Source: Collybiopsis luxurians FD-317 M1 (lineage: Eukaryota > Basidiomycota > Agaricomycetes > Agaricales > Omphalotaceae). Taken from it: 26,786 nt of DNA. A program made the position numbers and the translations under genes. The stretch spans positions 1 through 26,786 of the forward strand of contig KN834929.1 in the NCBI GenBank assembly GCA_000827265.1. The letters are read 5' to 3'. The notes under the pieces are model-generated. The model searched no databases. It saw nothing but the letters and a program-made list of their open reading frames with translations, and was not told where the DNA came from. Shown piece by piece: positions 1 through 10,633 of this stretch; the first letter of the stretch is position 1; every line of letters starts with the position of its first letter.

Positions 1-668
1 TCTTGATACGATGTAAGAAAACCAACAACTTTAATGACTTGCACGAGGATCTGGATATATATGTCTTGCAATCCAGGGCTGGGCGTGAAATTTGATCCAA
101 AGTATGACTCCATTCGAATGAAAGCCTCATGTAATTTCTTTGAGTTCTTCAAGTGCATCATACACTTCAGTCACCCCCTTGGCTGCCTGTATGATTCAAT
201 TTAAGAACAGTACTGAAAAGCTCTAGACTAGTATTGACAACGCACTGTAAGCAGGAGTCCAAAGGCAACAAAAACAGCCTTTCCTCCAGGAACACTCTGA
301 TACACTGTCAAAATAAAGCTCGTTCCACTTGGAGAGTCACATACTGCAGCATTGGCAGCCTCCGCTGCTGTATCATTCAGCACTTGAACAATGCGCACCA
401 CTGGCTTGAGCACGGCTCGTATCTTCTCGCCCCTTTTTCGAAAAGTTTTGAGATCCTTTGTTTGGGTTTCAAGGATACGGACTACATCGTCCACAGAAGG
501 GCGGTCAGGAAATTGGGCCATCTGGGCTTGGTCGATTTCGCGACCAGTCTGCTCCTTGTAATCTGCAAGTGCCTTTGCCCATAGGTCTTCAAAGCTACTT
601 GGTGGCGCGACAATTGTGTTCATTGCAGACGCAGCAGGTGTAATTTGCAAGCTCTTGCGTTCAGTCAT
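1..668 (-). pseudogene. 5' part of a fungal STAND/NLR-type gene: Goodbye domain, frameshifted, cut by the window edge
   Basis: Exon 1 (668-246) starts at an ATG and encodes 141 residues with FEDLWAKALADYKEQTGRE and later KPVVRIVQVLNDTA and GKAVFVAFGLLLT, the pattern of the fungal STAND N-terminal Goodbye domain. A 59-nt intron (245-187; donor GTGCGT, acceptor ATACAG) joins in frame to AAKGVTEVYDALEEL, the usual continuation. That frame stops at TGA 129-127. The next expected part of the domain (KKLHEAFIRMESYF, then TPSPGLQDIYIQILVQV) continues in another frame from about 143 to position 1. So one base is gained or two lost near 141-147. A longer intron with an acceptor near 156 would avoid the shift but would delete the conserved AAKG segment. 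Known full-length members carry a NACHT or NB-ARC domain next; here it would lie outside the window. The family call is firm; the broken state is likely, though a sequencing error is possible. Confidence 0.7.
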
Positions 669-1169
669 GGCAGTCAAAAGAGAGCTACGTGTTGCCTACG
701 TGTCTATCTATTGTCAGCTTCAGCTTTTCGGTGGCATCCGAACTCCCGTTGAATTCGTGGCAGAAGAAAGCTGTGTCAGGCTGTCAGCCACTTGTAGCTA
801 TCATTAATCCTTCCCGTCATTTCCTGATCAAGAATTACAAGAATTATATCCGCCCACGACCATTATGTTGCCATCAAATATGTTCGTCGCACATGAGTAA
901 ATTCCGAGGAAATCTTTACTTTAAACCAAAATCTTTTCCTTCGACGTGAGTGTTCTTTCATTCACACTATCATCGGCGGAGATAGAAATAACTCTTCTCA
1001 AGGCTTTCCCGAGCTCACTGCTCTATTCGTCTCTCCCGAATACTCACCTACTTGCCTTGAATCTTCCTCGTTTCTGCGGCTGGTTGAATCTCGATTGTAA
1101 GTCATGCTGTTTGCTTGCGATTCCTCAACTATCACCTAGGTCAATGTCCGCAGTACTGTAAAGCCATTA
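669..1169. other. Intergenic stretch, no gene recognised
   Basis: This is the 5' flank of the Goodbye-domain gene (minus strand) up to the edge of repeat copy A. Only short ORFs are open in it and none resembles a known protein. It probably contains the promoter of the Goodbye gene, but I see no clear TATA box or other site. Confidence 0.4.
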
Positions 1170-1840
1170 TGGACACCGACGACGATACAGAGACGAGTCA
1201 AACGGCTATGGTAGCGGTAGCCATGGTATCTCCTTGACGGCCGTAGCTGGTGCTAATAGGCGGACCAATCCTTCCGACTCTTGCGCAACTGCTCCTACAT
1301 CTGCACTGCCGAAATTGAATATTGACATTCTGATGCACAATCAAATACGGAGAGCGAAAAGAGAAGAAGGTAGAGACCAGTGGAATGGTACTACCAGACG
1401 CTTGGGAGAACAATCGACTGTTTAGATGTTCTTGGGGGTTCGACCTCATAAGAATGGTTTGCATTGTGGAGGGCATATCAGTAATACCTATTTCTGCTCG
1501 CCTACTGGAACCAGCAATATCTCCATGCGACAAATGTTCAAACCAAGATATAAAGCCAGGCAGCACGTTCTGCGAAAAAAAGGGAGCCAAAAAAAAGGCC
1601 GGATTGGGTATATAGAACACTCGAATGTTTGGTAAAAGTTGAACACGATATATCCCAGAACATCCTCGAACCTCACTAAAACCTCGACCTCGCGAATCCC
1701 AATACTCACGCCTAACCCATCTGACCCCAATATCACGAGCCTCTTCTTCCCCTACTCGGAAGGCGGCAAACGACTTCCCCGCCCTCAGGTCTCCGAAGGT
1801 CCGAACGGGAAGAGTAAGAATGAGTTGAGCCGTTTAGATA
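1170..1840 (+). repeat. Left arm of the inverted pair flanking copy A
   Basis: The sequence around GGCTATGGTAGCGGTAGCC (1204-1222) and the stretch around TTTGCATTGTGGAGG (1458-1472) recur in the same orientation near 12300-12555. They recur as the reverse complement in 4630-5200. The minus-strand translations of the arms line up (SSTMQTI/PSTMQTI-type segments), so the similarity is not limited to one motif. The arms are diverged and have indels; percent identity needs an alignment. Confidence 0.55.
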
Positions 1841-3856
1841 TATCTTGATCCATTAGAATCAAGCAGGAACGAAAGGGTGTCAACTATATGATGTTCACCG
1901 AGACGGTTCTATTGCTTCGCAAGTCCAAGCCTCTCGGTGCTGCCAGAGCGCATAATGTGAGACTGTGAGTGAAATATAATGAAATCATCTAGCCGTGGCT
2001 CCGACACTGACGCTGCGTGTGCGTAGAAGACTGCTTAGATGCGGACGCGAGGAGGTGAACCCTTTGGGCATGACGCTGGAAATGACCAGGAGCTGCTCTT
2101 CATTGGCCAGATAGACGGAGCGTGGTGGATTTCGCCACGGAGGACCGATTTAGTAGGGATAGGAATTCCAAATAAAATTCGAAGAGATTCTCCACGGTTG
2201 ATTGTCAATGGTTGATTTTTGCAGGAAGGGAGCGCAACGGAGGGTGAAAGGAATAAGGACAATAGCATGTTCATCCAGGCCGTCGGTGTAACGTGGTAGG
2301 TATCATATATCGAGCTCTTCGAGGACAAAAGTGCTGAACGACATATACCACCCTGCCAGCCGTCTCAAAGGACCTGTACTCCGCCAGCCTGGCTGTGGAA
2401 CCGGAAATTTTCAAGCGACATTTTCGCTCTGAACACGTTTGAAGTTCGGGGACGACAAAAATAAGTTCATGCAATATATGCAAGTTCGGGTAGGTGAGGA
2501 TAGTTCTATTGTTTCGCAAGTCCGACAAACGGTACGACTCCCATTCGGACATACGTAAGAACGACAGCTGTAAAAATCGTGAGGGAGCGAGGTGCGACTT
2601 ATGAGGTAGAACTTACGCGCTTTTGATCCTCTTAATTCTGAGACTCTAAACAGCGCAATACTTGCATGAAGTCTAAGGCGGAAGACCATCAGATACAGTC
2701 ATTCTTAAAATTCGGAAAAGAACTCACTATGATAGCCTAATCGCACGAATGGTCTCCCAACCTTAGTACTCTGGAAATTCTGTAACCATGACTGTTTAGA
2801 TTCCACCACATGCTCCGCCTCCTTCCCCGACACCTCTTCCGGCTTTGGATCTACTACCTTCCTTATAGTTCCGGATTCTCGAAAGAGCTGCCAATTGCGA
2901 TTTACGCTCTTCAAGAAAGTCCACGTACCCCTTTGGTAGTTGAGGAGACGGAACCTGGGACTGGAATATGAGAGGGGGATGCAATGGTGGTGGTAGAGGA
3001 GGAACCTGGCGACCTAGTACTGAGAGCAAGTCTATTGTTGACGTTGCTGGTTTTCTTGAATTTTCCCCACTCGTTTGCGATGTGAGTTCACCAGGAGAGG
3101 AGTCTTGAAAGGTCTGAGATACGACACACTGAGTAAGATGAATAAGGAACAGCGTAAGTACATCCGATTCAGCTCGACTGGCCGCTTCTGCCTATAGACC
3201 TCCGAAATAATGTGACTCACCGGCTCAGAGGTAGATGAAAGTTGAACTGGTGTTCCCTCGGCGAGTTTACGTCTTTCTTATCGAAGGGAGAGGGGGGGTG
3301 ATTGTTAGTCTGGCTTGATACAGATGGAAAAAGCCGACTCACATCGTCAACCCTTTATAACAAAATGCTTTGCAGTCGCGTCGACTTTCGACCAGCGTAA
3401 AACGTTGCGCCAATTCATATTCGCTGTTTCCGGGACACTGTGAGTTGAGGACAGGAGAGAGTTCCCGTTCCAACAAGTTGAAGGTCAAAGAGCTGCGCGT
3501 CTGGTCACGTGTAGAGGTTAGGTCCATTTGAATTACCGACTTTCTCTTTGAAAAGTATTCGATTGCGCTAAATCACCTTAGTTCAGGTCGGGCGAGAAAG
3601 ATAAGGTCGCTTTCCTTTACCTGCGAGGAGAGTTTCCGGGGATCAATCCAAACTGAATCTCGTATCTCGACGAGGAATTGGAATTCCCGTTTTCCGGGCC
3701 CGCATCGCGTCGTTCCATCCAGCCCCGTTCGCGTGCAGATATACGCCGGCATGCAATGGTTTTCATGCACAGATACTGATGGTGCAGCTATGTCCTATTT
3801 TGGATCACTGGGTGGGTATGGCTTACCGGAATGCGACTGCAGTGGAAGTGATAATG

Positions 3857-3911
3857 GTAGGTAGGGATTCACTATTCCGCCATCGTTTGCCCATGCTAAT
3901 CTCTGTAACAG
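3857..3911 (+). other. Relic spliceosomal intron in copy A
   Basis: This 55-nt stretch begins GTAGGT, contains a branch-like ATGCTAAT and ends TGTAACAG. It aligns base for base with the 52-nt intron 15802-15853 of copy B. The flanking sequence also aligns but the reading frames are broken, so this is a relic of a plus-strand gene rather than evidence for a live one. Confidence 0.6.
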
Positions 3912-4629
3912 GCAATCTTGCAAGCCGAACCCAGGCTGTCTGCAAAGTCAGTTTCTTTTCCCGAATTAATATAGCACCGCATATGTTCTTAGAGCACGTT
4001 CTTACACCAACTCCGTTGACAATGCTGGTCTTATACCCTTGCACATGAACCCAGGACATCCCTCCCGACCCAACCTGACACACTCCTTCATCAATCCCCT
4101 CTCCGAGCACTCCCTCCCCCGAATGGACTTCACGTCCAATCTCGACACCCCCGAATGACGAGTGGGGGTTCCTGTTAACAAGATCCTTGAAGCTCACGAG
4201 CGTTGCCACAAGGCGATGTAACCAAGTGATGTGCACTTTTTGATATGCCAAAAATTCAAGGGCATAGTTTTGCGGGCGGCTGAAGACAAAAAAGTTCAAT
4301 TAAACTGGATGATGGCTTTTCAGTGAAGCAGTAAGTCGCCGGGTGTTTTCTTTATGCCCGATTCTTGCGTCTCTTCGCCTCAGTGGTTCTCATCTACCCG
4401 GACGAATGTCCTCCCCTCCTCATCATTAATCTTATCGGTCCCCGAGCCAACGACGTCATTCTACTCGGAGTGTACGATGGGACGAGCAAGGAGCTTCCGG
4501 CGAAGAACGTGGAAGGAAGGAGGAGCACATGAAGCTTTGGGAGGAGACGGCGAAGAGTATAGATGATAAAGCAGCCGCGGCTCTGATCCAGAGTTGGAAA
4601 CCAGGAGTCCTAATGCCAACTCAAGGTAA

Positions 4630-5200
4630 GGTGTGAGTATCGGGATTCCTGAGGTTTGGGGACATTTTTGGGATATAGTAAAACCCGCGTATTCAACTAT
4701 TCCTTTAACCTCGAGTGTTCTACCTTGGCACTCTCTTTCGGCAAAACGTGCTCCTGAATTACTGTCTTGTTTTGCTTACGTTGAGTATTTGTTGTATGAA
4801 GGTATTACCAGCTTCAGTAAATCGGCGCATGTACTGCAAGTACGAACGGGAATAACTACTACTGATATGTCCTCCACAATGCAAATCATTGTTATGAGGT
4901 GCAGACCGCCAACCTTATTAGTGAAGATCAACCGTTGTCACCTCCACGATGTCGGAAGCACTATTTCACTCGGCCAGACGGTGTTCAATTTCTGCAGTGC
5001 AGATGTAGTAGTCGTGCAGCGTCCGAAGGATCGGACCGCCTATGAGCACCACTCGCGGTTCAGTAGAGCCCTTTGGTCTGTGTCTGTCTCGTCGTTTGCA
5101 TGGTAGTGGATCCAGATCAATAAGGCAGTAGTATGGGTGCCATAGTATGGGTGGAGTGTGCCGTATGGGTGCCATATGGACACCTTGACGCAAAGGGTTT
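4630..5200 (-). repeat. Right arm of the inverted pair flanking copy A
   Basis: The reverse complement of this segment matches 12175-12850. Shared words include TTGCGTCAAGG followed by TATGGCA.CCATAC, then TAGGCGGTCC, then CGATTTACTGAA.CT and GTTTTACTATATCCC. Near its outer end, 5131-5181 holds short tandem copies of ATGGGTGCCATA. The open plus-strand frame 4633-5106 is a relic of the same former coding segment that is on the minus strand in the other copies, so I do not list it as a gene. Confidence 0.6.
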
Positions 5201-5526
5201 GAAATTTTAATGTGACACAATCTCACTTCATCATGCTCACCTGAAGCCAGGGGCTATACATGGGCTTACGCCATGCAAACTTCAGCTCAGATTGGAACAA
5301 AAGGGGATAGAGAATGCCTTGAAAGCTGCCATCAAAATGGAAGGAAGTGTTAAAATATTGTATTTTTAGCATGGCTAGTGAAGGAGTAGACATATATGGC
5401 TACCCTATTCTTAATGTAAATTTAAGTCAAATTCTTTTATGGTTACAGTTACGCTCCGGGAACCTACTGTAACTTACCGTTCTTCTTACAGTGTCAATCC
5501 ATAGCATTGACATCAGAAGAGCTTTG
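5200..5526. other. Spacer downstream of the NACHT-ankyrin gene, with a decayed ankyrin unit at 5500-5526
   Basis: The stretch is AT-rich and should hold the 3' untranslated region of the minus-strand NACHT-ankyrin gene. Positions 5503-5516 read AGCATTGACATCAG, identical to the core of the 99-bp units inside the gene, followed by a shortened match to the GCCATGG.NAAGCTT part. Thus repeat-derived DNA continues just past the stop codon. I see nothing else identifiable between 5200 and 5490. Confidence 0.55.
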
Positions 5527-8500
5527 TCATGGCCTTTTTTCTGCTCCTATAGCAGCCACAAGGGCATGGCCACCATGGTTATTGGCATCAGCTCCAAGCT
5601 TTTCAAATAGAAACCGTACCATGGCTTTATTTGTTTTGGTTATACCAGTTATAAGTGCATTACCATGCTGGCTATCTTGAGCATAGACATCAGCTCCCTT
5701 GTCAAGTAAGAGCTGCACCATGGCCTCACTGCCTTGAGCCACAGCAGGTAGAAGGGCATGGCCATCATGGCTACTTTGAGCATTAGCATCAGCTCCTTTT
5801 TCAAGGAGAAGCTTTACCATGGCTTCGTCGTTTTTTGCTATTGCAGTCAAAAGGGCATTGCCATGATGGCCACCCTGAGCATTGACATCAGATCCTTTTT
5901 CAAGCAAAAGGTTCACCATAGCCTCATTACTTTTTGCTACAGCAGTCTGAAGGGCATTGCCATGATGGCCACCCTGAGCATTGACATCAGCTCCTTTTTC
6001 AAGCAAAAGGTTCACAATAGCCTCATTACTTTCTGCTACAGCAGCCAAAAGGGCATTGCCATGATGGCCACCCTGAGCATTGACATCAGCTCCTCTGTCA
6101 AGCAAAATTCTCACCATGGCCTCATTTTTTCTTGTCAATGCAGCAAACAAAGCATTGCCATAATAGCCACTGTAGGCATTGATATCAGCTCCTTCCTCAA
6201 GTAAAAGCTCTACCATGGCCTCATTGCTGAAGACCACTGCAGTCTGAAGGGCATTCCCATAATAGCCACCCTGAGCATTGATATTAGCACCATTTTGAAG
6301 TAATAGATTCACCATGGCTTCATCACTGTAGGCTACAGCAGTTTGAAGGGCATTTCCATGAAGACCACTCTGAGCATTGGTATCAGCACCTTTTTGAAGT
6401 AAAAGTTTAACCATGGCCTCTTTCCCTGCAGCTGCAAAAGCCTGAAGGGTATTTCCATTGTAGCCAAACTGTGCATTGATGTCAGCACCATATTGAAGTA
6501 GCAGATTTACTATAGCTGTGTTTTTCTTGGTTACAGCAGCCAAAAGGGTATTGCTAAAATGGCTAATTGGTGTCTCGGTTTCAGCCAGTAGAAAATTTAC
6601 CATGGCCATATTTTCTCCTGCTCCAGCCACTAAAAGTGCATTACCATGTTGGCCACCTTGAGCATTTATATCGGCACCTTTTTCAAGTAGAAGCTTTACC
6701 ATACCCTCATTTTCCTTGGCTATAGCAGCTAAAAGGACATTGCCATATTTGCCACCAGGAGCATTGATATCGGCTCCTTTTGACAATAAAAGATTCACCA
6801 AAACCTTATTTCCTTTTGCTGTAACAGCCTGAAGGGCATTGCAATAAGGGCCACCTTGAGCATTGACATTAGCTCCATTGTCCAGTAAAAGATTCACTAT
6901 GGCTGCACTTTCCATTGCTACAGCAGCCTGAAGGGCATTGCCATAAAGGCCACCCTGAGCATTAACATTGGCTCCTTTATCTAGCAGAAGTTTTACCATA
7001 GCGTTATTTCCTTTTGCTGCAGCAGCCTGAAGGGCATTGCCATAAAGGCCACCCTGAGTATTGACGCCAGCCCCTTTATCCAACACAAGGTGTACTATGA
7101 ACTCACTTCCATTGGCTACAGCAGCTTGTAGGGCATTGCCATACCTGCCACCCTGAGCTTGAACATCAACTCCTTTGCTAAGCAGAAGGCCGACCATGGC
7201 CTCACTTCCTTTGGCTGCAGCAGCATGCAAAGCATTGCCATAAAAGCCACCCTGAGCATTGACATCAGCACCTCTGTCAAGTAAAAGATTCACCATAGCT
7301 CCATTTCCTTTGGCTGCAGCAGCCTGAAGGGCATTGCCAAAATGGCCACCTTGAGCATTGACATTAACTCCCTTGCTAAGTATAAGATTCACCATTTTCT
7401 CATTTCCTTTATTCACAGCAGCCTGAAGGACATTGCCATAATGGCCACCTTGTGCATTGACATTAGCGCCTTTCTCAAGTAGAAAATTCACCATTTCTTC
7501 ATTTCCTTTTTCCAAAGCAGCCTGAAGGGCATTGCCATAATGACCACCTTGAGCATTGACATCAGCTCCTGCTTCAAGTAAACAATTCATAATTCCTTTA
7601 TTTTCATTGACTATAGCAGCCTGCAGGGCATTGCCATAGTGGCCCCCCTGAGCATTAACATCAGCTCCTTTTTCAAGTAATAGATTGACCATCACTTCAC
7701 TGTCTTTGGCTACTGCAGCCAAAAGAGCACTGCCGTCGTAGCCACAAGGAGTATTAACTTCAGCTCCATTTTCAAGTAGAAGATTGACCATAGCTTCATT
7801 TCCTGTGCATACTGCTGCCAAAAGGGAATTGTTGTGGTCAGCCTGAGCATTGATATCAGCTCCATTTTGAAGTAGAAGCTTCACAATGGTTTCATTTCCT
7901 TCTCCTGCAGCAGCCTGCAGGGCTGTACCATAACGGCCACCTTCAGCATTGATATTAACTCTATGATTTTGGAGTATTTTGGAAGCAATGCTTGTATGCC
8001 CATGTCTTGCAGCAGCATATAGTGCACCTTTTAAGTCACTCTCAGTGCTGGAATTGAGTAAATCATGGCTTGCATTTAGTAAACCTTCCCATATCAAATA
8101 GAAAACTGTGCTGGCATTTTTCCATCCATCAAAATCCCTCCAGGCAGGTCTCCTATATACTTTAGCCCACTTCTGAAAGGACACTTTTCCACTTGTTGCA
8201 AATTCCATTATCTTGTGATGGAGGAGACTCTGATCATCTTTGTTTTCAACAAATCTTGCATGTCCTGGCCAATTATCTATAGCATAATCCCCTAAAGGAT
8301 AAGCCCTCATCATTAACCAACTTTTTTCTATGTCAATGGATTCCATGATTTGCATCAGATATATAATACATGTTTGAGCAATTGTTTCATGTGCCAAGAG
8401 CTCATTGATGGGGAACAATTCTACAGCGTGAGATGAATTGTATTGAGTAATCAAAAACTCCTTCACAGATGCATGTGCTAGTTGCACAATTGAATATGTA

Positions 8501-9999
8501 TCCACGGTCACCAGGGTAGAATCAATGATCAAATAAATTGAAATCTTCATTTCATTTGCCTTTTCAACACAGTTTTTCTTTAAATTCACTGTTAAAATTT
8601 CTTCCACCTCTCTGACAGTCAGAGGCTTGGATGAATATAGAAGCCACAAGAGAAGATGATGAGCGTCTTCTGCAGCCTTTCCTTTCAAAGTCCGGTCCAT
8701 TGCTTCATTGTAAGTTTGCTCCAAGTCTTCAGGCAGATCTTCTAAAGCTTCACGCACAGCTCTAGGTGTCCCACAATTATCAAGCACCTTCAGCTGACAA
8801 TCTATCCAGCGGAACCTGTAATAGTATATTATTTTTAGACTTATATCTGACTTGAATGTGTTTCAACTTACTGTCCCTGTGCTTTGTTTTTTAAAGTAGT
8901 CATTACATCTTGTTTCAGATCTCCCTTAAAATGATATTTCTTCATTTGTTTTTCTAAATGCTTTGAAATATCCTCATCCATTTTGGCATTTCCACTATTC
9001 AGTGAAATTGTCAGGCATTCCCTTAAAATATTTCCTTCTGGACCGTGGCGACTTGTAAAAAGAATGCAAAACTGCTTGGGCAGATTTTGCAGCCATCTCT
9101 GGACCTCTAAATGTTCACTACATTCATCCATAGCATCTAATACAATATAACCCCCATCTATATCCTCAAAAGCTTCTTGCAATACCATAATTAAGTCCTT
9201 GACTGGAGGCGTAGATCGGGTAAGACCTTTGCTACTGCATTTGTCAAACAATCTTTTTAGTGCAGGATGAATGCCTGTGTTACTGGCACCAACATAGAGC
9301 AAAATAGATAATAAAAAACCTCGAAATGTAGACTTTTGGCCTGTATTATCACGTGAATCAAAATAGTGATACCAGACATTCTTAGCAGTGCTTTGCTCAA
9401 GTTCTCTAATGATTGTAGTGCTGATACAACAGATGTCAATAATCTCTAAGTTCAGTGTAATTAAACTCACAATAAGATGGTCTTGCCTGATCCAGCTTTA
9501 AAGAGTTGTCAGCAATAACTCACTGTGCCATAGATATGCATCCCTACCTTTACCTTGAATCCAAAGAACATTTGGGCCTTGCTTCCATTTGATATATTCA
9601 GAATGTTTCAGAATCCATTGACCAGTGCCCTCAGTTCTCTGGTCATCTGCGGCTTGAAAGTTTGTAGTGCAATCAGGGGCACTGAGCCATTGTAAAATCT
9701 CTTCTTTGACATCTTTTGCTGTCCGTAGCCCTTAGGTATGTCATAAAGGATAATAATGCATTACTTACAGACAACAACAAATGTTCCACTGTGTATAGTA
9801 AAATGAGAGGCACCCTGAAACATGCTAATTATAAAAATATCGGATGGCTATCACTGCAAATACTTTTTATTTCTTACCTTCCATCTGCATTAACCACTGC
9901 CATTCCTGAGCCTCTGTGAAACAATGAGCAGTTGTTAAGTGTGCGTAGCTTGAACAATACTCAATTGACATACCGGCGCATATGCTGTAAATCATTCAT
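5527..9999 (-). CDS. NACHT NTPase with about 25 C-terminal ankyrin repeats (fungal NLR-like protein)
   Basis: Seven exons: 9999-9974, 9913-9878, 9824-9769, 9718-9548, 9495-9471, 9420-8872, 8815-5527. Introns are 60, 53, 50, 52, 50 and 56 nt, all GT-AG. The sum is 4152 nt, a 1383-aa product. The N-terminal 40 residues are a short leader (MAVVNADGSMFQGASHFTI) of the kind seen in agaricomycete NACHT proteins. Residues 41-92 form the pre-NACHT segment (EEILQWLS, NFQAADDQRTEGTGQW). Walker A GKAGSGKT is at 95-102, Walker B YIVLDAMDEC at 196-205, FTSR at 226-229, and NKAQGQFRWIDCQL at 283-296. LAHASVKEFLIT follows near 400, and ankyrin units run from about 549 to the end. By family it should be a cytosolic ATP-binding switch whose repeats sense a ligand; the ligand is unknown. 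No N-terminal death-effector domain (HET, PNPase, Goodbye) is visible. The acceptor of intron 2 (TTAG, 9825) was chosen because it alone keeps the frame. Exons 4-7 are firm; exons 1-3 are less certain. Confidence 0.88.
5535..8034 (-). repeat. Coding tandem array: about 25 ankyrin units of 99 bp
   Basis: In protein the unit reads like YGNALQAAVAKGNEAMV then NLLLEKGADVNAQGGH, 33 residues. I count 25 units plus a partial last one, and almost all have exactly 33 residues (units 3, 15 and 16 are a residue or two short). In DNA the core AGGGCATTGCCATGATGGCC is identical or nearly so in several neighbouring units (for example around 5850, 5955 and 6055), whereas units toward 7700-8034 are more diverged. 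Variation is concentrated at a few columns: the last residue after GG (H, F, R, L, P, K, Q, Y), the first residue, and residues 10-15. Unit 15 (around 6570) has lost the usual GAD.NAQ end. Confidence 0.9.
9471..9495 (-). other. 25-nt micro-exon carrying the core of the P-loop
   Basis: The exon encodes the end of an Ala codon, then GSGKTIL, then the start of Phe. It is bounded upstream by a 52-nt intron (9547-9496; donor GTAGGG, branch TGCTGAC, acceptor AAAG) and downstream by a 50-nt intron (9470-9421; donor GTGAGT, branch ATTGACA, acceptor ATCAG). Skipping it would remove 25 nt, shift the frame, and abolish ATP binding. Confidence 0.8.
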
Positions 10000-10035
10000 A
10001 ATGGGAAGATCGTGAAAGTGGTATTGAAACCTCGC

Positions 10036-10045
10036 CCTTATATAC
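10036..10045 (-). promoter_or_regulatory. TATA-like box of the NACHT-ankyrin gene
   Basis: The minus strand reads TATATAAGGG here, 36 nt before the proposed ATG at 9999. That leaves room for a start of transcription about 30 nt downstream and a very short 5' leader. It supports the choice of the ATG at 9999 over the ATG at 9823 inside exon 3. Confidence 0.45.
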
Positions 10046-10633
10046 TTAAGGGTCCCGTGACCACCCACCGATCAATTGATTCGTATCGGCTAATAGTATA
10101 CGTACATAATATAGTCAGCTGACGTAACTTGACGCTGGAACTGTCTCCAACTCAATGCGATGTTTGGCTCTGCCTGACCCCTCCCGCTTCTACATAGCGG
10201 ACTGGCTTCTAGAATTCGGGGTTGGGCATACTACGTGGGGATTCATTTTCAATCTTCGCACACAGATATCCTTGCTAAACATTCAAATCGCTGTTGGTGC
10301 CTCTCGCACTGTGACCGGGTGGGCTATAACCTGCTTGTAGGTCCCCACCGCTGGATGGCAAGTCTTTGGTCCTGTCTTTTTCGCTGCCTCAGCTCACCTC
10401 AATGGCATTGTCATCTAAAGCCCGTCTGCGTAGTCTTCGTCCAGATCACGCCAAACCCGTTCACCATTCCCTGCTTGTCTCGAAAGCTGTCCGCTTCAAA
10501 CTCCTTCTCATTCGCTCTGTTATCTCTGTCTCCATACCTGCCAATACCCAAGTGCACGCCTCATCTACTTCCACCTCTCGTACGAACTCGAACTTCCCTG
10601 TCCCATACCTTCCAAATATGCGATCGTTGGACG
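10046..10633. other. Spacer and possible 5' part of a dead transporter gene
   Basis: No gene is recognisable from 10046 to about 10360. From 10366 an open plus-strand frame (MVLSFSLPQLTSMALSS onward, 92 aa) could be the N-terminal tail of the transporter relic that follows, since fungal MFS sugar transporters start with a hydrophilic tail. It has no diagnostic motif of its own, and its frame differs from that of the next segment. Confidence 0.3.

Larger units (their letters stand above)
1170..5200. repeat. Copy A of a degenerate multi-exon dispersed repeat with inverted ends
   Basis: Most of this stretch can be aligned by eye with 12265-16600 (copy B). Blocks: 1170-1840 with 12265-12955; 1840-1935 with 12955-13075; 2265-2700 with 13120-13570; 2700-3060 with 13580-13930; 3210-3390 with 14000-14165; 3645-4640 with 15560-16590 and with 26018-26786 (copy C). 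The last part, 4630-5200, is an inverted copy of the first block. Reading frames are short and interrupted. Parts of the minus strand between 3530 and 1200, and of the plus strand between 3640 and 4640, read as coherent protein, and both carry relics of introns pointing in those two directions. This suggests two divergently arranged, now dead genes. I do not recognise their products. Copy A has about 330 bp (1935-2265) absent from B, and lacks about 1.3 kb found in B (14200-15540). Confidence 0.65.

Noticed and set aside
3823..4299. 158-codon minus-strand ORF in copy A
   Set aside because: It is antisense to the relic plus-strand exons and intron of the same block, and the matching frame is interrupted in copy B.
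5758..6204. Plus-strand ORF of 148 codons with a 33-residue repeat (MATLSIDISSFFKQKV type)
   Set aside because: It is antisense to the ankyrin array. The repeat has a period divisible by three, so any frame without a stop in one unit stays open across many units.
5535..8034. Regular 99-bp repeats as a possible CRISPR array or satellite
   Set aside because: The repeats are contiguous and in frame with no unrelated spacers, and they encode ankyrin units.
9823..9823. ATG at 9823 as the start of the NACHT-ankyrin gene
   Set aside because: It lies one base inside exon 3. Two further upstream exons join in frame with the intron-2 acceptor at 9825, extend the typical leader, and begin 36 nt after a TATA-like box.
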